NCBI RefSeq assembly: GCF_017303275.1
Contig: NZ_JAFKOJ010000003.1
Coordinates: forward strand, 405,494-469,493
DNA length: 64,000 nucleotides
Source: Bacillus sp. NTK034
GTDB taxonomy: Bacteria; Bacillota; Bacilli; Bacillales; Cytobacillaceae
Direction: 5' to 3'
Position numbers and translations under genes: made by a program. How positions within the stretch are numbered: the stretch's first letter is position 1; each line of letters starts with the position of its first letter. Positions 9,221-17,924 of this stretch are shown one piece after another. Below the pieces are notes generated by a model. It was not told the origin of the DNA, did no database searches, and saw only the letters and a program-made list of their open reading frames with translations.

Positions 9221-10192
9221 ATGAATATGAAACCATTAAAAGGTCAGCATCATGTCTCTGCCATAACAGCCAATGCTCAGAAGAACTATGAGTTTTACAC
9301 CAGAATCCTTGGAATGCGGCTTGTAAAAAAGACTGTAAACCAGGATGATACCACAATGTATCATTTATTTTACGCAGATGAAAGGGGTAACCCTGGTACT
9401 GACTTAACTTTCTTTGAAATCAAAAATGCTGGCCGCACTTACAGGGGGACAGACAGTATAACTTGTACTTTTCTGCGTGTGCCATCTGATGAATCGCTTC
9501 TTTATTGGAAAAAGAGGCTGTCAGAACAAGATGTTTTACATGAAGAAATAAGAGAAGCAAACGGAAAGAAGATGCTGTTCTTTGAAGACTTCGAAGGCCA
9601 GCGTTTGGCCCTGATTTCTGATCAAAATAATAAAGGAGTAAAAGGCGGGAAGCCATGGGATCGAGCTGCCGTTCCTCCCAGCCACGGAATAATTGGGCTT
9701 GGACCCGTAATGCTCACCGTTTCTGAGCTTGAACCCACCACAAATCTGCTTACAGAAGTAATGGAATATCGGAGAATAGGAGAATATTCTTTGGATGAAG
9801 ATACTGTAACTGTATTTGAAACCGGTGAAGGCGGAAACGGGGCAGAAATCCATATTAAAGAACAGGTTGACTTGCCGCAGCAGCGTCCAGGCCGGGGGAG
9901 TGTCCACCATGTTGCTTTTCGGGTGGAAACTGAAGAGGAATTAAGAAACTGGGTACGAAAACTGAAAAAATGGAGGATTGCCAGCTCTGGTTTTGTAGAC
10001 AGGTATTATTTCAAATCTTTATATTTCCGGGAACCGAACGGGATTCTTTTTGAGCTGGCAACAGACGGACCTGGATTCGAAGCAGATGAACCTTTCGAGC
10101 AATTGGGAGAAAAGCTTGCACTTCCTCCTTATATTGAAGACAGGCGGGAAGAAATCGAGGCAAACATAAAGCTGCTGAATACGAAAAATTAA
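9221..10192 (+). CDS. VOC-family ring-cleaving dioxygenase (MhqO/MhqA-like)
   Basis: 323 residues with two vicinal-oxygen-chelate modules (about 5-135 and 155-290). Likely metal ligands are His11 (GQHHVS), the second-module His of VHHVAFRV and the Glu of GILFELATD. Length and N-terminus match the MhqO/MhqA hydroquinone dioxygenases of Bacillus, which open the rings of quinone-derived hydroquinones. The ATG at 9221 has only a weak upstream GGGTTG. No MarR-type regulator or azoreductase sits next to it, unlike the mhq operons of B. subtilis. Confidence 0.85.
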   Translation: MNMKPLKGQHHVSAITANAQKNYEFYTRILGMRLVKKTVNQDDTTMYHLFYADERGNPGTDLTFFEIKNAGRTYRGTDSITCTFLRVPSDESLLYWKKRLSEQDVLHEEIREANGKKMLFFEDFEGQRLALISDQNNKGVKGGKPWDRAAVPPSHGIIGLGPVMLTVSELEPTTNLLTEVMEYRRIGEYSLDEDTVTVFETGEGGNGAEIHIKEQVDLPQQRPGRGSVHHVAFRVETEEELRNWVRKLKKWRIASSGFVDRYYFKSLYFREPNGILFELATDGPGFEADEPFEQLGEKLALPPYIEDRREEIEANIKLLNTKN

Positions 10193-10201
10193 ATAAATGG
10201 T

Positions 10202-10240
10202 GTAAGAGGATGAACCGAAGTGTTCGTCCCCTTACTTTTG
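10202..10240 (+). terminator. Terminator after the VOC gene
   Basis: A 14-bp stem with one mismatch (GTAAGAGGATGAAC with its partner at 10222-10235) and a six-base loop, ending in TTTT. Confidence 0.65.
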
Positions 10241-10328
10241 AAGTTGAAACTTTTTATAGAGTTTATTCGTTTAATATATAATAGGGGATAATAATAATGG
10301 AACTTAGAGAAATAGAGAAGGAGTCATC

Positions 10329-12407
10329 ATGGAAAAATTTCAGCGTTTCAAAGAAGCTTTTGCAGGGTTTTGGCGCAAAAAGCACCTGACACAAATTCTG
10401 CTTCTTTTAACACTAACAATAATACTTTTAACCATTCTATTTTTTGCGTTTCTGGCAGCTACAGCAAACGTGGAGACCTTAAAAGAAGGTTTAAGGCAGT
10501 CAACTGTTATTTACGATAAAGACGGAGATGCTGCTGCAGGACTTGCGGAAAATAGGGCGGAGGGTGCAAATATTGAAGAATTGCCGGATCATGTAGGCAA
10601 TGCCGTTATTGCGATTGAGGATGAACGCTTTTATAAGCATAATGGATTTGATATTAAAGGAATTGCAAGAGCCTTTTTTGGCAATTTATTTGCTGGCGGC
10701 ATAACGGGCGGGGGAAGCACCATTACTCAGCAGCTGGCTAAAAATGCTTTGCTGTCACCAGAACAGACTTACCGCCGAAAAGCCGAAGAATTGTTCCTTG
10801 CAGTAGAAATCGAAAAAAATTATAAAAAAAATGAAATCCTGCAAATGTATCTAAATCAGGTATATTTCGGAAGCGGTTCTTGGGGAATTGAACAGGCATC
10901 CAATAAGTATTTCAGCAAAACACCAAAGGAACTGAACATAAGCGAGAGTGCACTGCTTGCAGGATTGCTTCAATCGCCTTCAGCACTCGACCCTTATAAT
11001 CATTACGAACGGGCAATGAAAAGAAGGAATGTTGTCCTCGGAAAGATGAAAGAGCACAAGATGATTTCAGCTGAAGAGTATGAGAACGCTGTAAATGAAA
11101 AGATCCAATTAAAGGAAGGGACACGAAGCAAGCAAGAAAGAAAATATCCTTACTATGTTGATGCTGTCCTGGATGAAGCTATAAATAAGTACGGATTAAC
11201 ACAGGAAGAGATTTTTACAAGAGGGTACAAAATATATACGGAAATGGATCAGAACCTGCAATCAAGCCTGGAAAATGTTTATGAAAAGGATTCAATCTTC
11301 CCTCCAGGCATGAATGGAGAAATCGTACAGAGTGGTGCTGTCCTTCTTGATCCTGCTTCAGGAGGTGTCAGAGGGCTTGTCGGGGGCAGGGGTGAGCATG
11401 TTTTCAGGGGATTCAACAGGGCAACACACATTAAAGCCCAGCCTGGATCTACACTCAAGCCATTAGCGGTCTACACGCCTGCACTTGAAGAAGGATACTC
11501 ACCAACATCCATGCTAAAAGATGAACAAGTAACATACGGAGATTACACTCCAGCTAATGCTTCCGGACAATATGCGGGCGAAGTGTCCATGTATAAAGCT
11601 GTGGAAGATTCTATAAATGTCCCAGCCGTATGGCTCCTTAATGAAATTGGACTTGATAAAGGACTGGATGCACTTGACAGGTTCGGCATACCGCTTGAGA
11701 AGGAAGATGAATATTTAGGGATTGCATTAGGCGGAATGAGAAAAGGGGTCTCACCCTTAAAGCTGGCAGAAGCATATGCCGCATTTCCAAATGGCGGCAA
11801 GCGGCAGGATGCCCATTTAATTACGAAAATAGTTGGCCCAACAGGCAGCATCATTGCCGAACGTGATAAAGAAACAGTTAAGGTTACGACAAAAACGGTA
11901 TCGAATCAAATGACTTCCATGCTGTTAAATGTGGTTGAAACAGGCACAGGCAGCGCAACGAAGATTGAGGGAGTTCAAATCGCCGGAAAAACGGGATCAA
12001 CCCAGCTTCCTTATAAAGATATTAACGGAACGAAAGACCAATGGTTTGTAGGCTATACACCGAATTTGGTTGGTGCAGTTTGGCTGGGGTATGACCAGAC
12101 AGACAGAGAACATTATCTGTCAAAAAGCAGTTCTGAAACAGCTGTTCCTGTTTTTAGGGCGATAATGGAATCTAGCCTGCCATATATGCAGGAAGGGGAA
12201 TTTACTACTAAATCGGTAAACGAAAAGCTGGAAAAAAAGGAATTAACAGAAGAAATTGGACAGACCATTAAAGAACAGGCTGAAAAATTTGAAGGCAAAA
12301 TAAGAGAAGACCTTCCAATCTGGAAGGAAAAATTGAGAGAAGGAAAGCAGGAACTTGAGGAATTCGGCAGGTTCCTGAAAGACAAATTGGATCAATTCAG
12401 TAATTAA
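10329..12407 (+). CDS. Class A penicillin-binding protein (PbpF/PbpG-like)
   Basis: 692-residue bifunctional peptidoglycan synthase. It has one N-terminal membrane anchor (about 20-45). The GT51 transglycosylase follows, with EDERFYKHNGFD (~97), GGGSTITQQLAKN (~128) and the ILQMYLNQVYFG motif. The transpeptidase has the nucleophile in PGSTLK (Ser374, Lys377), SIN and KTGS (~553). The last ~90 residues are a charged coiled-coil-like tail. Length matches the B. subtilis sporulation PBPs PbpG (691) and PbpF rather than PonA. GAAGGAG precedes the ATG. It is monocistronic, with a terminator right behind it. Confidence 0.9.
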   Translation: MEKFQRFKEAFAGFWRKKHLTQILLLLTLTIILLTILFFAFLAATANVETLKEGLRQSTVIYDKDGDAAAGLAENRAEGANIEELPDHVGNAVIAIEDERFYKHNGFDIKGIARAFFGNLFAGGITGGGSTITQQLAKNALLSPEQTYRRKAEELFLAVEIEKNYKKNEILQMYLNQVYFGSGSWGIEQASNKYFSKTPKELNISESALLAGLLQSPSALDPYNHYERAMKRRNVVLGKMKEHKMISAEEYENAVNEKIQLKEGTRSKQERKYPYYVDAVLDEAINKYGLTQEEIFTRGYKIYTEMDQNLQSSLENVYEKDSIFPPGMNGEIVQSGAVLLDPASGGVRGLVGGRGEHVFRGFNRATHIKAQPGSTLKPLAVYTPALEEGYSPTSMLKDEQVTYGDYTPANASGQYAGEVSMYKAVEDSINVPAVWLLNEIGLDKGLDALDRFGIPLEKEDEYLGIALGGMRKGVSPLKLAEAYAAFPNGGKRQDAHLITKIVGPTGSIIAERDKETVKVTTKTVSNQMTSMLLNVVETGTGSATKIEGVQIAGKTGSTQLPYKDINGTKDQWFVGYTPNLVGAVWLGYDQTDREHYLSKSSSETAVPVFRAIMESSLPYMQEGEFTTKSVNEKLEKKELTEEIGQTIKEQAEKFEGKIREDLPIWKEKLREGKQELEEFGRFLKDKLDQFSN

Positions 12408-12420
12408 CAATTAAAAAGAA

Positions 12421-12456
12421 AGAGAGAATGGCCAAAGTAGCCATTCTCTTTTTTTG
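12421..12456 (+). terminator. Terminator after the class A PBP gene
   Basis: GAGAATGGC / GCCATTCTC stem with a seven-base loop, followed by a run of T. Confidence 0.8.
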
Positions 12457-12536
12457 CTGTGCAATCTTTATACTGGAATAATTCAGCAAAACAGTGTAAT
12501 CTAAGTAGTTATAGTACCTGCTAACAAAACGACAGC

Positions 12537-12578
12537 ATTCGCTAGCGAATTGCTAGCTTACAGATATTAATAGCTAGG
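12537..12578 (+). promoter_or_regulatory. Phased GCTAG repeats, candidate operator for the RHH gene
   Basis: GCTAG boxes start at 12541, 12552 and 12573, 11 and 21 bp apart, so on one face of the helix. The first is the core of a perfect 14-bp palindrome (12537-12550). The third overlaps the ribosome binding site of the ribbon-helix-helix gene at 12588. RHH proteins usually bind such short phased boxes and repress themselves. Confidence 0.5.
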
Positions 12579-12587
12579 AGGATTCAT

Positions 12588-12782
12588 ATGAGTGGAGAAA
12601 CACGGATTCAGCTTAATGTACGCATTTCAAAAGAGACTTCGAATATGCTTGATGAAATTGTTGATTATTATCAGGAAAACACGAAACTCGGCAGGATTTA
12701 TAAAGGCGATGTTTTAACAGATATTATTGAAAAATCATATGAAGTAATGAATAAACAAAAAAAGCTCAATAAGAAATTTTAA
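12588..12782 (+). CDS. Small ribbon-helix-helix (CopG/Arc-like) protein
   Basis: 64 residues. Residues 5-12 (TRIQLNVR) form a plausible beta-strand, followed by two helices with the ISKETSNMLDEIV pattern of the RHH fold. A lysine-rich tail ends the protein. It is likely a DNA-binding autoregulator, supported by the phased GCTAG boxes upstream. GCTAGGAGG gives a strong ribosome binding site. The gene is 21 bp before the HD-hydrolase gene and probably co-transcribed. No toxin-like partner is evident, so an antitoxin role is not favoured. Confidence 0.65.
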   Translation: MSGETRIQLNVRISKETSNMLDEIVDYYQENTKLGRIYKGDVLTDIIEKSYEVMNKQKKLNKKF

Positions 12783-12803
12783 TCCTGTTTAGAGGGGGAT
12801 TAC

Positions 12804-13328
12804 ATGAGAGATGTAAAACTAACCGATATTTATCAGCATCGGATCGCACAGAAATATATTACACGCTCAGGCATCGCTCATGCTATTGCAGTTGCCTATC
12901 ATTCTTTCCAGCTCGCAAAAGAATTCGGTGAGGATGTTGATTCAGCGGCTAAAGCAGGTTTCATGCATGACATCGGCCATTATACCTGGTACAAAAACGG
13001 AAAGTGGGATTACGACCTTTACCGTCAGAATGACATTCATGCCATTAAAGGTGCTGAACGGGCACATAAACTCCTGATCAGACTTGGAGAAAACCCGATT
13101 AAAGCAAAAGAAATTGCCTTAGCCATCCTTTTTCACACGGATTCATTTCTGCCTGGCGGTGAGGTTGTAAGAACTCCTCTGCAATCCATAGTCAAATTGG
13201 CAGATGAAAAGGATGAAGAGCCAGGAGGAGCGCATCATTACCGTGAACTCGATTTTGAGCGGGCGATGAAAAGCCTCGATAATCTCGATAATAAGATTGA
13301 TATTTATCTTAAGAAAAAAGCAGAATAA
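12804..13328 (+). CDS. HD-domain phosphohydrolase
   Basis: 174 residues with the HD metal site: an upstream His of GIAHAIAVAYHS, the MHDIGH pair, a later His in ILFHTDSF and an Asp in KLADEKD. Single-domain HD proteins of this size hydrolyse nucleotides or other phosphoesters; the substrate here is not predictable. AGAGGGGG precedes the ATG. It forms a two-gene unit with the RHH gene. The next gene is separated by a long inverted repeat. Confidence 0.75.
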   Translation: MRDVKLTDIYQHRIAQKYITRSGIAHAIAVAYHSFQLAKEFGEDVDSAAKAGFMHDIGHYTWYKNGKWDYDLYRQNDIHAIKGAERAHKLLIRLGENPIKAKEIALAILFHTDSFLPGGEVVRTPLQSIVKLADEKDEEPGGAHHYRELDFERAMKSLDNLDNKIDIYLKKKAE

Positions 13329-13349
13329 CCTAAATTTCTGTCATGTTAT

Positions 13350-13404
13350 GCGCTTCCCCAGGAAATTCGCTACAAATAAACTGCTGCTTTTTAAAGGGAA
13401 GCGC
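13350..13404. repeat. Long-loop inverted repeat
   Basis: A perfect 9-bp inverted repeat (GCGCTTCCC at 13350-13358, GGGAAGCGC at 13396-13404) encloses 37 bases between the HD gene and a small membrane-protein gene. It has no T run, so it is more likely a transcript stem or protein-binding site than a terminator. Confidence 0.4.
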
Positions 13405-13428
13405 CTGTTTCATGAAGAAATATAATTC

Positions 13429-13620
13429 ATGGAAAATAATCAGATTATTAATATTATTATAAGCAGGGATGGTGTTGCGGCAGTGAGAGCAAGGACTCGA
13501 AGACAACAGTCATTTAATGTGGAAGAAATCAAATTTAAATTAACAACAGTATTTCTGCATCTCTCATTTTATGCCTTTATCATTTTTATCCTAATTTTAT
13601 TCTTGGAGCTATTTGGTTAA
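13429..13620 (+). CDS. Small single-pass membrane protein
   Basis: 63 residues: a basic, soluble N-terminal half (RARTRRQQ) and one hydrophobic helix (about 38-60) ending at the C-terminus. The topology looks like a tail-anchored protein with the N-terminus inside. The ribosome binding site is weak (GAAGAAAT). I do not recognise the family. A hairpin follows. Moderate support only, since it is short and unsupported by context. Confidence 0.45.
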   Translation: MENNQIINIIISRDGVAAVRARTRRQQSFNVEEIKFKLTTVFLHLSFYAFIIFILILFLELFG

Positions 13621-13635
13621 AATACATACAAAAAT

Positions 13636-13663
13636 GCCAGGGCAAAAAAGCGGCTTTGCCCTG
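13636..13663. terminator. Terminator between convergent genes
   Basis: CCAGGGCAAA / TTTGCCCTGG stem with loop. The T run lies on the minus side, so it best fits the end of the HAD gene. Confidence 0.6.
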
Positions 13664-13673
13664 GTGTGAAACG

Positions 13674-14330
13674 TTATACTTTTGGCAATATTCCTTGTTC
13701 CTTTAAATAATCCTCCACTTCTCTAAATTCTTCTACCGGCACAAAAGATATGTCTTTTTTCCGAAGAAGATCCTGAAGCCCATTTTTGGCAAAAGTAATG
13801 TCAGCATACTCCGCCGGGTGTGAATCCGGTTCACTGTCCCCAATAAAAAACACAGTTTCATATTCCTTCTTTAAGTCCTGAATGACCTTCGATTTATCAA
13901 TGCCATATCTCTCAGAGTAATGCTGATGATTCTTATCTATATTCATGTGCACATTCTTCTCATGATAATGACCTTCATTCGAAAAAACCTTCACATGCTC
14001 CACTCCATATTTTTTTAATAAGTGATAAATATAATAGTCTGTGCCGGCACTCAAAATATAAAAATCTCCGCCGTTCTGCTGAATCTTTTTGATAAAGTCA
14101 GGTACATATTCATCTATTTCTATTGAATAAATATCACTGATAATTTGTTCTTCATCCTGATTGATGGAAGTGAAGACTTTATTCAAAAAGTCGATATCCT
14201 TTATCACTCCAGCCTTCCATTGGGGCATCAGCCTTCGCCCCTCCGGAAAATATTTATCCATCATAATCAAATAAAAGTCTCTTTTTGATATTGTTCCATC
14301 AAAATCTGAGACAAAAGCCCACTTTTTCAT
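13674..14330 (-). CDS. HAD-family phosphatase (MtnX-like)
   Basis: 218 residues. The HAD motif I is at the N-terminus (VSDFDGTIS, nucleophile Asp and acid/base Asp). Motif II is SAGTDYYI, and motif III/IV is FFIGDSEPDSHPAEYAD. The overall form matches HAD-IB phosphatases of the MtnX/SerB type. In Bacillus the true MtnX sits in the methionine-salvage operon; no such genes are here, so the substrate is open. The start at 14330 is set by GGAGG eight bases upstream; the longer frame adds eight residues that overlap this site. Confidence 0.75.
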   Translation of the reverse strand: MKKWAFVSDFDGTISKRDFYLIMMDKYFPEGRRLMPQWKAGVIKDIDFLNKVFTSINQDEEQIISDIYSIEIDEYVPDFIKKIQQNGGDFYILSAGTDYYIYHLLKKYGVEHVKVFSNEGHYHEKNVHMNIDKNHQHYSERYGIDKSKVIQDLKKEYETVFFIGDSEPDSHPAEYADITFAKNGLQDLLRKKDISFVPVEEFREVEDYLKEQGILPKV

Positions 14331-14495
14331 TCTATAAACCTCCAAATAAGACATTTATGCTTTTTATGGTACCATGCTATCTTAACTTTACCCTTTGTTT
14401 TTTATGTTCAATCAGTGAAAAAACGTCTTTTGATTTTATTCCTGATGAGATTAATGGTATTATTAATTTGATTTTTACATAAGGAGATGATTAGT

Positions 14496-14933
14496 ATGGC
14501 AGAAAAAGGATACATATTAATGAAAAACGGTGAAAAGGTTGAATTTGAACTATATCCTGAAGCAGCACCAGGGACAGTTGAAAATTTCAAAAAGCTTGCT
14601 AATGAAGGCTTTTATAATGGCTTGAATTTCCATCGTGTAATTCCTGGGTTTGTAAGTCAGGGAGGGTGCCCGAACGGAACAGGAACTGGTGGTCCAGGGT
14701 ACACAATCAAATGTGAAACAGAAGGAAACCCTCATAAGCATGAAGAAGGATCTCTTTCAATGGCTCACGCGGGCCGCGATACAGGCGGAAGCCAGTTCTT
14801 TATCGTACATGAGCCACAGCCGCATCTGAACGGTGTTCACACTGTTTTTGGAAAAGTTACTTCCGGGATGGAAGCAGTTAAGGCAATGAGAAACGGCGAT
14901 GTTATGGAGAAAGTTGAAATTCTTGAAGGATAA
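14496..14933 (+). CDS. ppiB: Peptidyl-prolyl cis-trans isomerase B (cyclophilin)
   Basis: 145-residue cytoplasmic cyclophilin. The conserved core is present: [13 protein letters not shown] (catalytic Arg), GGSQFFI (Gln, Phe), and [12 protein letters not shown]. It catalyses prolyl isomerisation in protein folding. ATG 14496 was chosen because AAGGAGATGA precedes it with good spacing; the longer frame would start inside that site. Monocistronic, with a terminator 12 bp after the stop. Confidence 0.95.
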   Translation: MAEKGYILMKNGEKVEFELYPEAAPGTVENFKKLANEGFYNGLNFHRVIPGFVSQGGCPNGTGTGGPGYTIKCETEGNPHKHEEGSLSMAHAGRDTGGSQFFIVHEPQPHLNGVHTVFGKVTSGMEAVKAMRNGDVMEKVEILEG

Positions 14934-14944
14934 ATAGTTCAGCA

Positions 14945-14971
14945 AAAAGAGCCGAAATGGCTCTTTTTTGT
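14945..14971 (+). terminator. Terminator of ppiB
   Basis: AAAGAGCC / GGCTCTTTTTT stem with a five-base loop. Confidence 0.8.
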
Positions 14972-15039
14972 TTTGCCATAAATACCTGGCTGAAAATTCC
15001 TTATACTAAGAAAAACTAACTGTATTGGAGTTGATGTGA

Positions 15040-15231
15040 TTGGGTGCCATTGAAAGAAACGGCTACCGGTTTGAGCCTGAATTTAGCGTCATCAGCCAGA
15101 ACGGTGCCATACATGTTTTTCATAATGGAAAATTTGTAGAAGAACTTAAATTCGAATTTTCCGGAAAATTCCCCGAAAACGACCAAATAGAAGAGATGGT
15201 TGCTCAGTATTGCACTAGGCATGGATTGTAG
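15040..15231 (+). CDS. 63-aa conserved Bacillus protein (possibly DUF5370/YbxH-like)
   Basis: 63 residues starting MGAIERNGYRFEPEFSVI, with alternating hydrophobic strands and an acidic C-terminal helix. From memory this looks like the small YbxH/DUF5370 family of unknown function; I cannot verify that here. The TTG start is supported by TTGGAG nine bases upstream. It is a single gene with no informative neighbours. Confidence 0.6.
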   Translation: MGAIERNGYRFEPEFSVISQNGAIHVFHNGKFVEELKFEFSGKFPENDQIEEMVAQYCTRHGL

Positions 15232-15366
15232 AAATTCCTCTAAGTTTGGCGTCCTTCGGTATGAAGAAGGGCGCCTGCCCTATTTTCCTATTAAGAGTTT
15301 TTCTTTTAAACCCAATTGGATTTTATGTAAAATAACTATACCTTGATATTAAGAGAGGATGGTTAA

Positions 15367-15876
15367 ATGAAGCCTATTAAAGACCATTTGAAACAAAATC
15401 TTGATTTGCTGTTTGTCGGCTTCAATCCAAGTATTCGATCAGGAGAGACAGGTCATCATTTTGCAAATCCAAACAACCGATTTTGGAAGATCCTATATGA
15501 ATCAGGGCTGACTCCTCGTAAATTTGATGCATTTGAAGACTACAAGTTATTGGAATTGGGATATGGCATGACAAATATTGTACCCCGTCCTACTAAAGCT
15601 GCGGACGAAATAACAAAGGAAGAATATAAAGAGGGCAGAGAAGAGCTGATTAAAAAAGTAAGTGAACTTAAACCTAAGGTCATTTGCTTTGTTGGAAAAG
15701 GAGTATATCAGGAATACAGCCGCAAAAAGAAGCTGCCATGGGGAGTGCAGGAGGAATCTGTGGTTCCCGGAACGATTGATTTTGCTGCTCCTTCGTCTTC
15801 TGGACTGGTCCGAATGAAAATGGATGAAATTATTCAAATCTATGCGGAGATTCCGAAGCTATTAAAAACTCTCTGA
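15367..15876 (+). CDS. mug: G/U mismatch-specific uracil-DNA glycosylase (Mug family)
   Basis: 169 residues. The Mug/TDG signature near the N-terminus (VGFNPSIRSGETGHHFANP) carries the catalytic Asn of the FNPS motif and is followed by NNRFW. A second family motif region reads APSSSG. These enzymes excise uracil or ethenocytosine from mismatches with guanine in base-excision repair. GAGAGGATGG precedes the ATG. Monocistronic. Confidence 0.88.
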   Translation: MKPIKDHLKQNLDLLFVGFNPSIRSGETGHHFANPNNRFWKILYESGLTPRKFDAFEDYKLLELGYGMTNIVPRPTKAADEITKEEYKEGREELIKKVSELKPKVICFVGKGVYQEYSRKKKLPWGVQEESVVPGTIDFAAPSSSGLVRMKMDEIIQIYAEIPKLLKTL

Positions 15877-15963
15877 TAAAACCAATTTTTGAATGGTTGC
15901 CGCCTGGTCAGCATCATGCTGTTTCATAGGGCAAATAGCACAAACTCTTCCTTATTCACAAAC

Positions 15964-15978
15964 AATTTTCTAGTATTT
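15964..15978 (+). promoter_or_regulatory. CodY-box-like site upstream of ispA
   Basis: AATTTTCTAGTATTT matches 11 of 15 positions of the CodY consensus AATTTTCWGAAAATT. It lies about 100 bp upstream of the intracellular protease start. ispA is a known CodY target in B. subtilis, which makes the match more credible. Confidence 0.4.
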
Positions 15979-16076
15979 TCCCCTACCAACGGTACTGTTA
16001 ATTAATATTCAGAATTGTTAAAATGAATTCAACAGCAAGAACCAGCTTCAATTTAATCTCTTAAGGAGGGAAAGAA

Positions 16077-17042
16077 ATGGAGCAATATGTTCGTGTTATT
16101 CCTTTTAAGGTGATTCGTCAGGAAGAGGAAGTTATGGAAGTTCCAAAAGGCGTGGAATTGATTCAGGCGCCAAAGATGTGGAACGCAACAAAAGGAAAAG
16201 GAATTAAAATTGCTGTTTTGGACACCGGATGTGACCTAAGCCATCCTGATCTGAAGGATCGAATAACAGGAGGACGGAATTTTACAGACGACGATAACAG
16301 CGATCCAAATGTTTTCAAAGACTATAACGGCCACGGCACACATGTTGCAGGAACTATCGCTGCGTATGAAAATGATGCTGGTGTCATTGGGGTAGCGCCT
16401 GAAGCTGATCTCCTTATTGTGAAGGTCTTAAATAAGGATGGTTCCGGCCAATACGAATGGATCATCAATGGCATTTATTATGCCATCGAACAAAATGCTG
16501 ATATCATCTCCATGTCACTTGGCGGACCAGCTGATGTTCCTGAACTGCATGATGCGATAAAAGCTGCTGTTAAAAAGAATATCCTTGTGGTCTGCGCAGC
16601 AGGAAATGAAGGGGATGGGGACGACTCAACCGACGAGTTTGCTTATCCCGGCTGCTATAATGAGGTGATTAGTGTAGGGGCTATTAACCTTGAAAGGGAT
16701 TCTTCCGAATTTACAAACTCTCATAATGAAATAGATTTAGTGGCACCTGGTGAAGAGATATTATCTACCTTTTTGAACGGGAAATACGCAACGCTTAGCG
16801 GCACTTCAATGGCAGCCCCGCATGTTTCAGGTGCGCTGGCTCTAATCAAAGATTTAGCAAACAAGCAATTTGAAAGAAAGCTTTCAGAACCGGAATTATA
16901 TGCACAATTAATCAGAAGGACAGTTCCGTTAGGCAATTCGCCTAAACTGGAAGGAAACGGACTTGTTTATTTAACCGTACCTGAGCATTTAGCCGGGATC
17001 TTTGACCAAAAATTCAAATCCATGGTTCATAATGCTATATGA
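16077..17042 (+). CDS. ispA: Intracellular serine protease (subtilisin family)
   Basis: 321 residues with the subtilase triad Asp49 (VLDTG), His86 (GHGTHV) and Ser244 (SGTSMAAPHV), and oxyanion Asn177. There is no signal peptide. The short N-terminal extension with VRVIPF matches the LIPY/F-type inhibitory propeptide of intracellular subtilisins, which is removed on activation. It degrades cytoplasmic protein in stationary phase. AAGGAGGG precedes the ATG. Its stop overlaps the start of the endonuclease gene by four bases, showing translational coupling. A CodY-like site is upstream. Confidence 0.93.
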   Translation: MEQYVRVIPFKVIRQEEEVMEVPKGVELIQAPKMWNATKGKGIKIAVLDTGCDLSHPDLKDRITGGRNFTDDDNSDPNVFKDYNGHGTHVAGTIAAYENDAGVIGVAPEADLLIVKVLNKDGSGQYEWIINGIYYAIEQNADIISMSLGGPADVPELHDAIKAAVKKNILVVCAAGNEGDGDDSTDEFAYPGCYNEVISVGAINLERDSSEFTNSHNEIDLVAPGEEILSTFLNGKYATLSGTSMAAPHVSGALALIKDLANKQFERKLSEPELYAQLIRRTVPLGNSPKLEGNGLVYLTVPEHLAGIFDQKFKSMVHNAI

Positions 17043-17848
17043 TTAAAGTGAACAATATTTCTGCAGCATGGGCAGAGGCTCAGTCAAAGTATATTGAAAA
17101 TGTTCAGAATGAACCGTATTATGACGCTCAGAAGGATATCCTCAATCTGGAGGACTACTACAGCAGCCTTGATTTTGAAAAAGAAGACATCCCGGAACAA
17201 ATCCATACTCTGTTGGTTCGCAGCCATAACCGGCAATTGGATTACTCCCCTCACCAATATGTATATCCATGGGTGGATCTGCAGGAAAATCTCAAGCTAA
17301 AAAGTTTATATTCCGGGAAAGGGATGGACCCGCTTAAAGCCATTGACCAGGATCTCAAGCTTTTGCAGTCGGTTCAGGAAAGCGGCTTTAGCAGCAGAGA
17401 AAGAGTAATTTTTAATACTGAGCATGTCATTCCGCAATCCTGGTTTGAAGAAAGTCAGCCAATGAGAGGGGATCTTCATCACCTGTTTGCATGTGAACCG
17501 GCATGCAACAGTATGAGAAGCAACTTCCCCTACCATGATTTTGAAGCCTATACTCCGGAATTCGAGGCTGAGAGTGTCAGGACCGGATGCGGAATGGCAG
17601 AACAGGAAAAGTTTGAGCCTGAATATGGAAAGGGTATTGCCGCAAGAGCAGTATTCTATTTTGCTGTCAGATATAAAAAAGTAATTAAAATCGAAGAAAA
17701 GATGGATATGCAGATTTTGCTGAGATGGCATGCAGAATATCCAGTGACTGTATATGAGAAGCATAGGAACGCTGCCATTCAAGAGCTCCAGGGAAACCGC
17801 AACCCATTTATTGATTTTCCGGAAGGTGCAAAGAAAATGTTAGGATAA
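17039..17848 (+). CDS. Endonuclease I family (EndA/Bsn-like) nuclease without signal peptide
   Basis: 269 residues. The central beta-beta-alpha-metal core is clear: NTEHVIPQSWF (catalytic His), GDLHHLFACEP and CNSMRSN, followed by the RNAAIQELQGNRNPFIDFPE family motif. Most relatives (EndA, Bsn/YurI) are secreted, but this protein begins with a soluble segment and no signal peptide. Its ATG overlaps the ispA stop. Co-expression with an intracellular protease suggests cytoplasmic nucleic-acid recycling or self-digestion; that role is inferred. Confidence 0.85.
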   Translation: MIKVNNISAAWAEAQSKYIENVQNEPYYDAQKDILNLEDYYSSLDFEKEDIPEQIHTLLVRSHNRQLDYSPHQYVYPWVDLQENLKLKSLYSGKGMDPLKAIDQDLKLLQSVQESGFSSRERVIFNTEHVIPQSWFEESQPMRGDLHHLFACEPACNSMRSNFPYHDFEAYTPEFEAESVRTGCGMAEQEKFEPEYGKGIAARAVFYFAVRYKKVIKIEEKMDMQILLRWHAEYPVTVYEKHRNAAIQELQGNRNPFIDFPEGAKKMLG

Positions 17849-17865
17849 TATAGGATAATAAATGT

Positions 17866-17895
17866 GCCCGCCTGAAACTCAGGCGGGTTTGTTTT
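17866..17895 (+). terminator. Terminator of the ispA-endonuclease operon
   Basis: CCCGCCTGA / TCAGGCGGG stem with a three-base loop, then TTTGTTTT. Confidence 0.8.
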
Positions 17896-17924
17896 ATAAT
17901 ATAAGATAAAAAAGGAGCAATCAT

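Noticed and set aside
12588..13328. RHH gene plus HD gene as a toxin-antitoxin pair
   Set aside because: The HD protein has ordinary phosphohydrolase motifs, is larger than typical toxins, and gene order alone is not enough.
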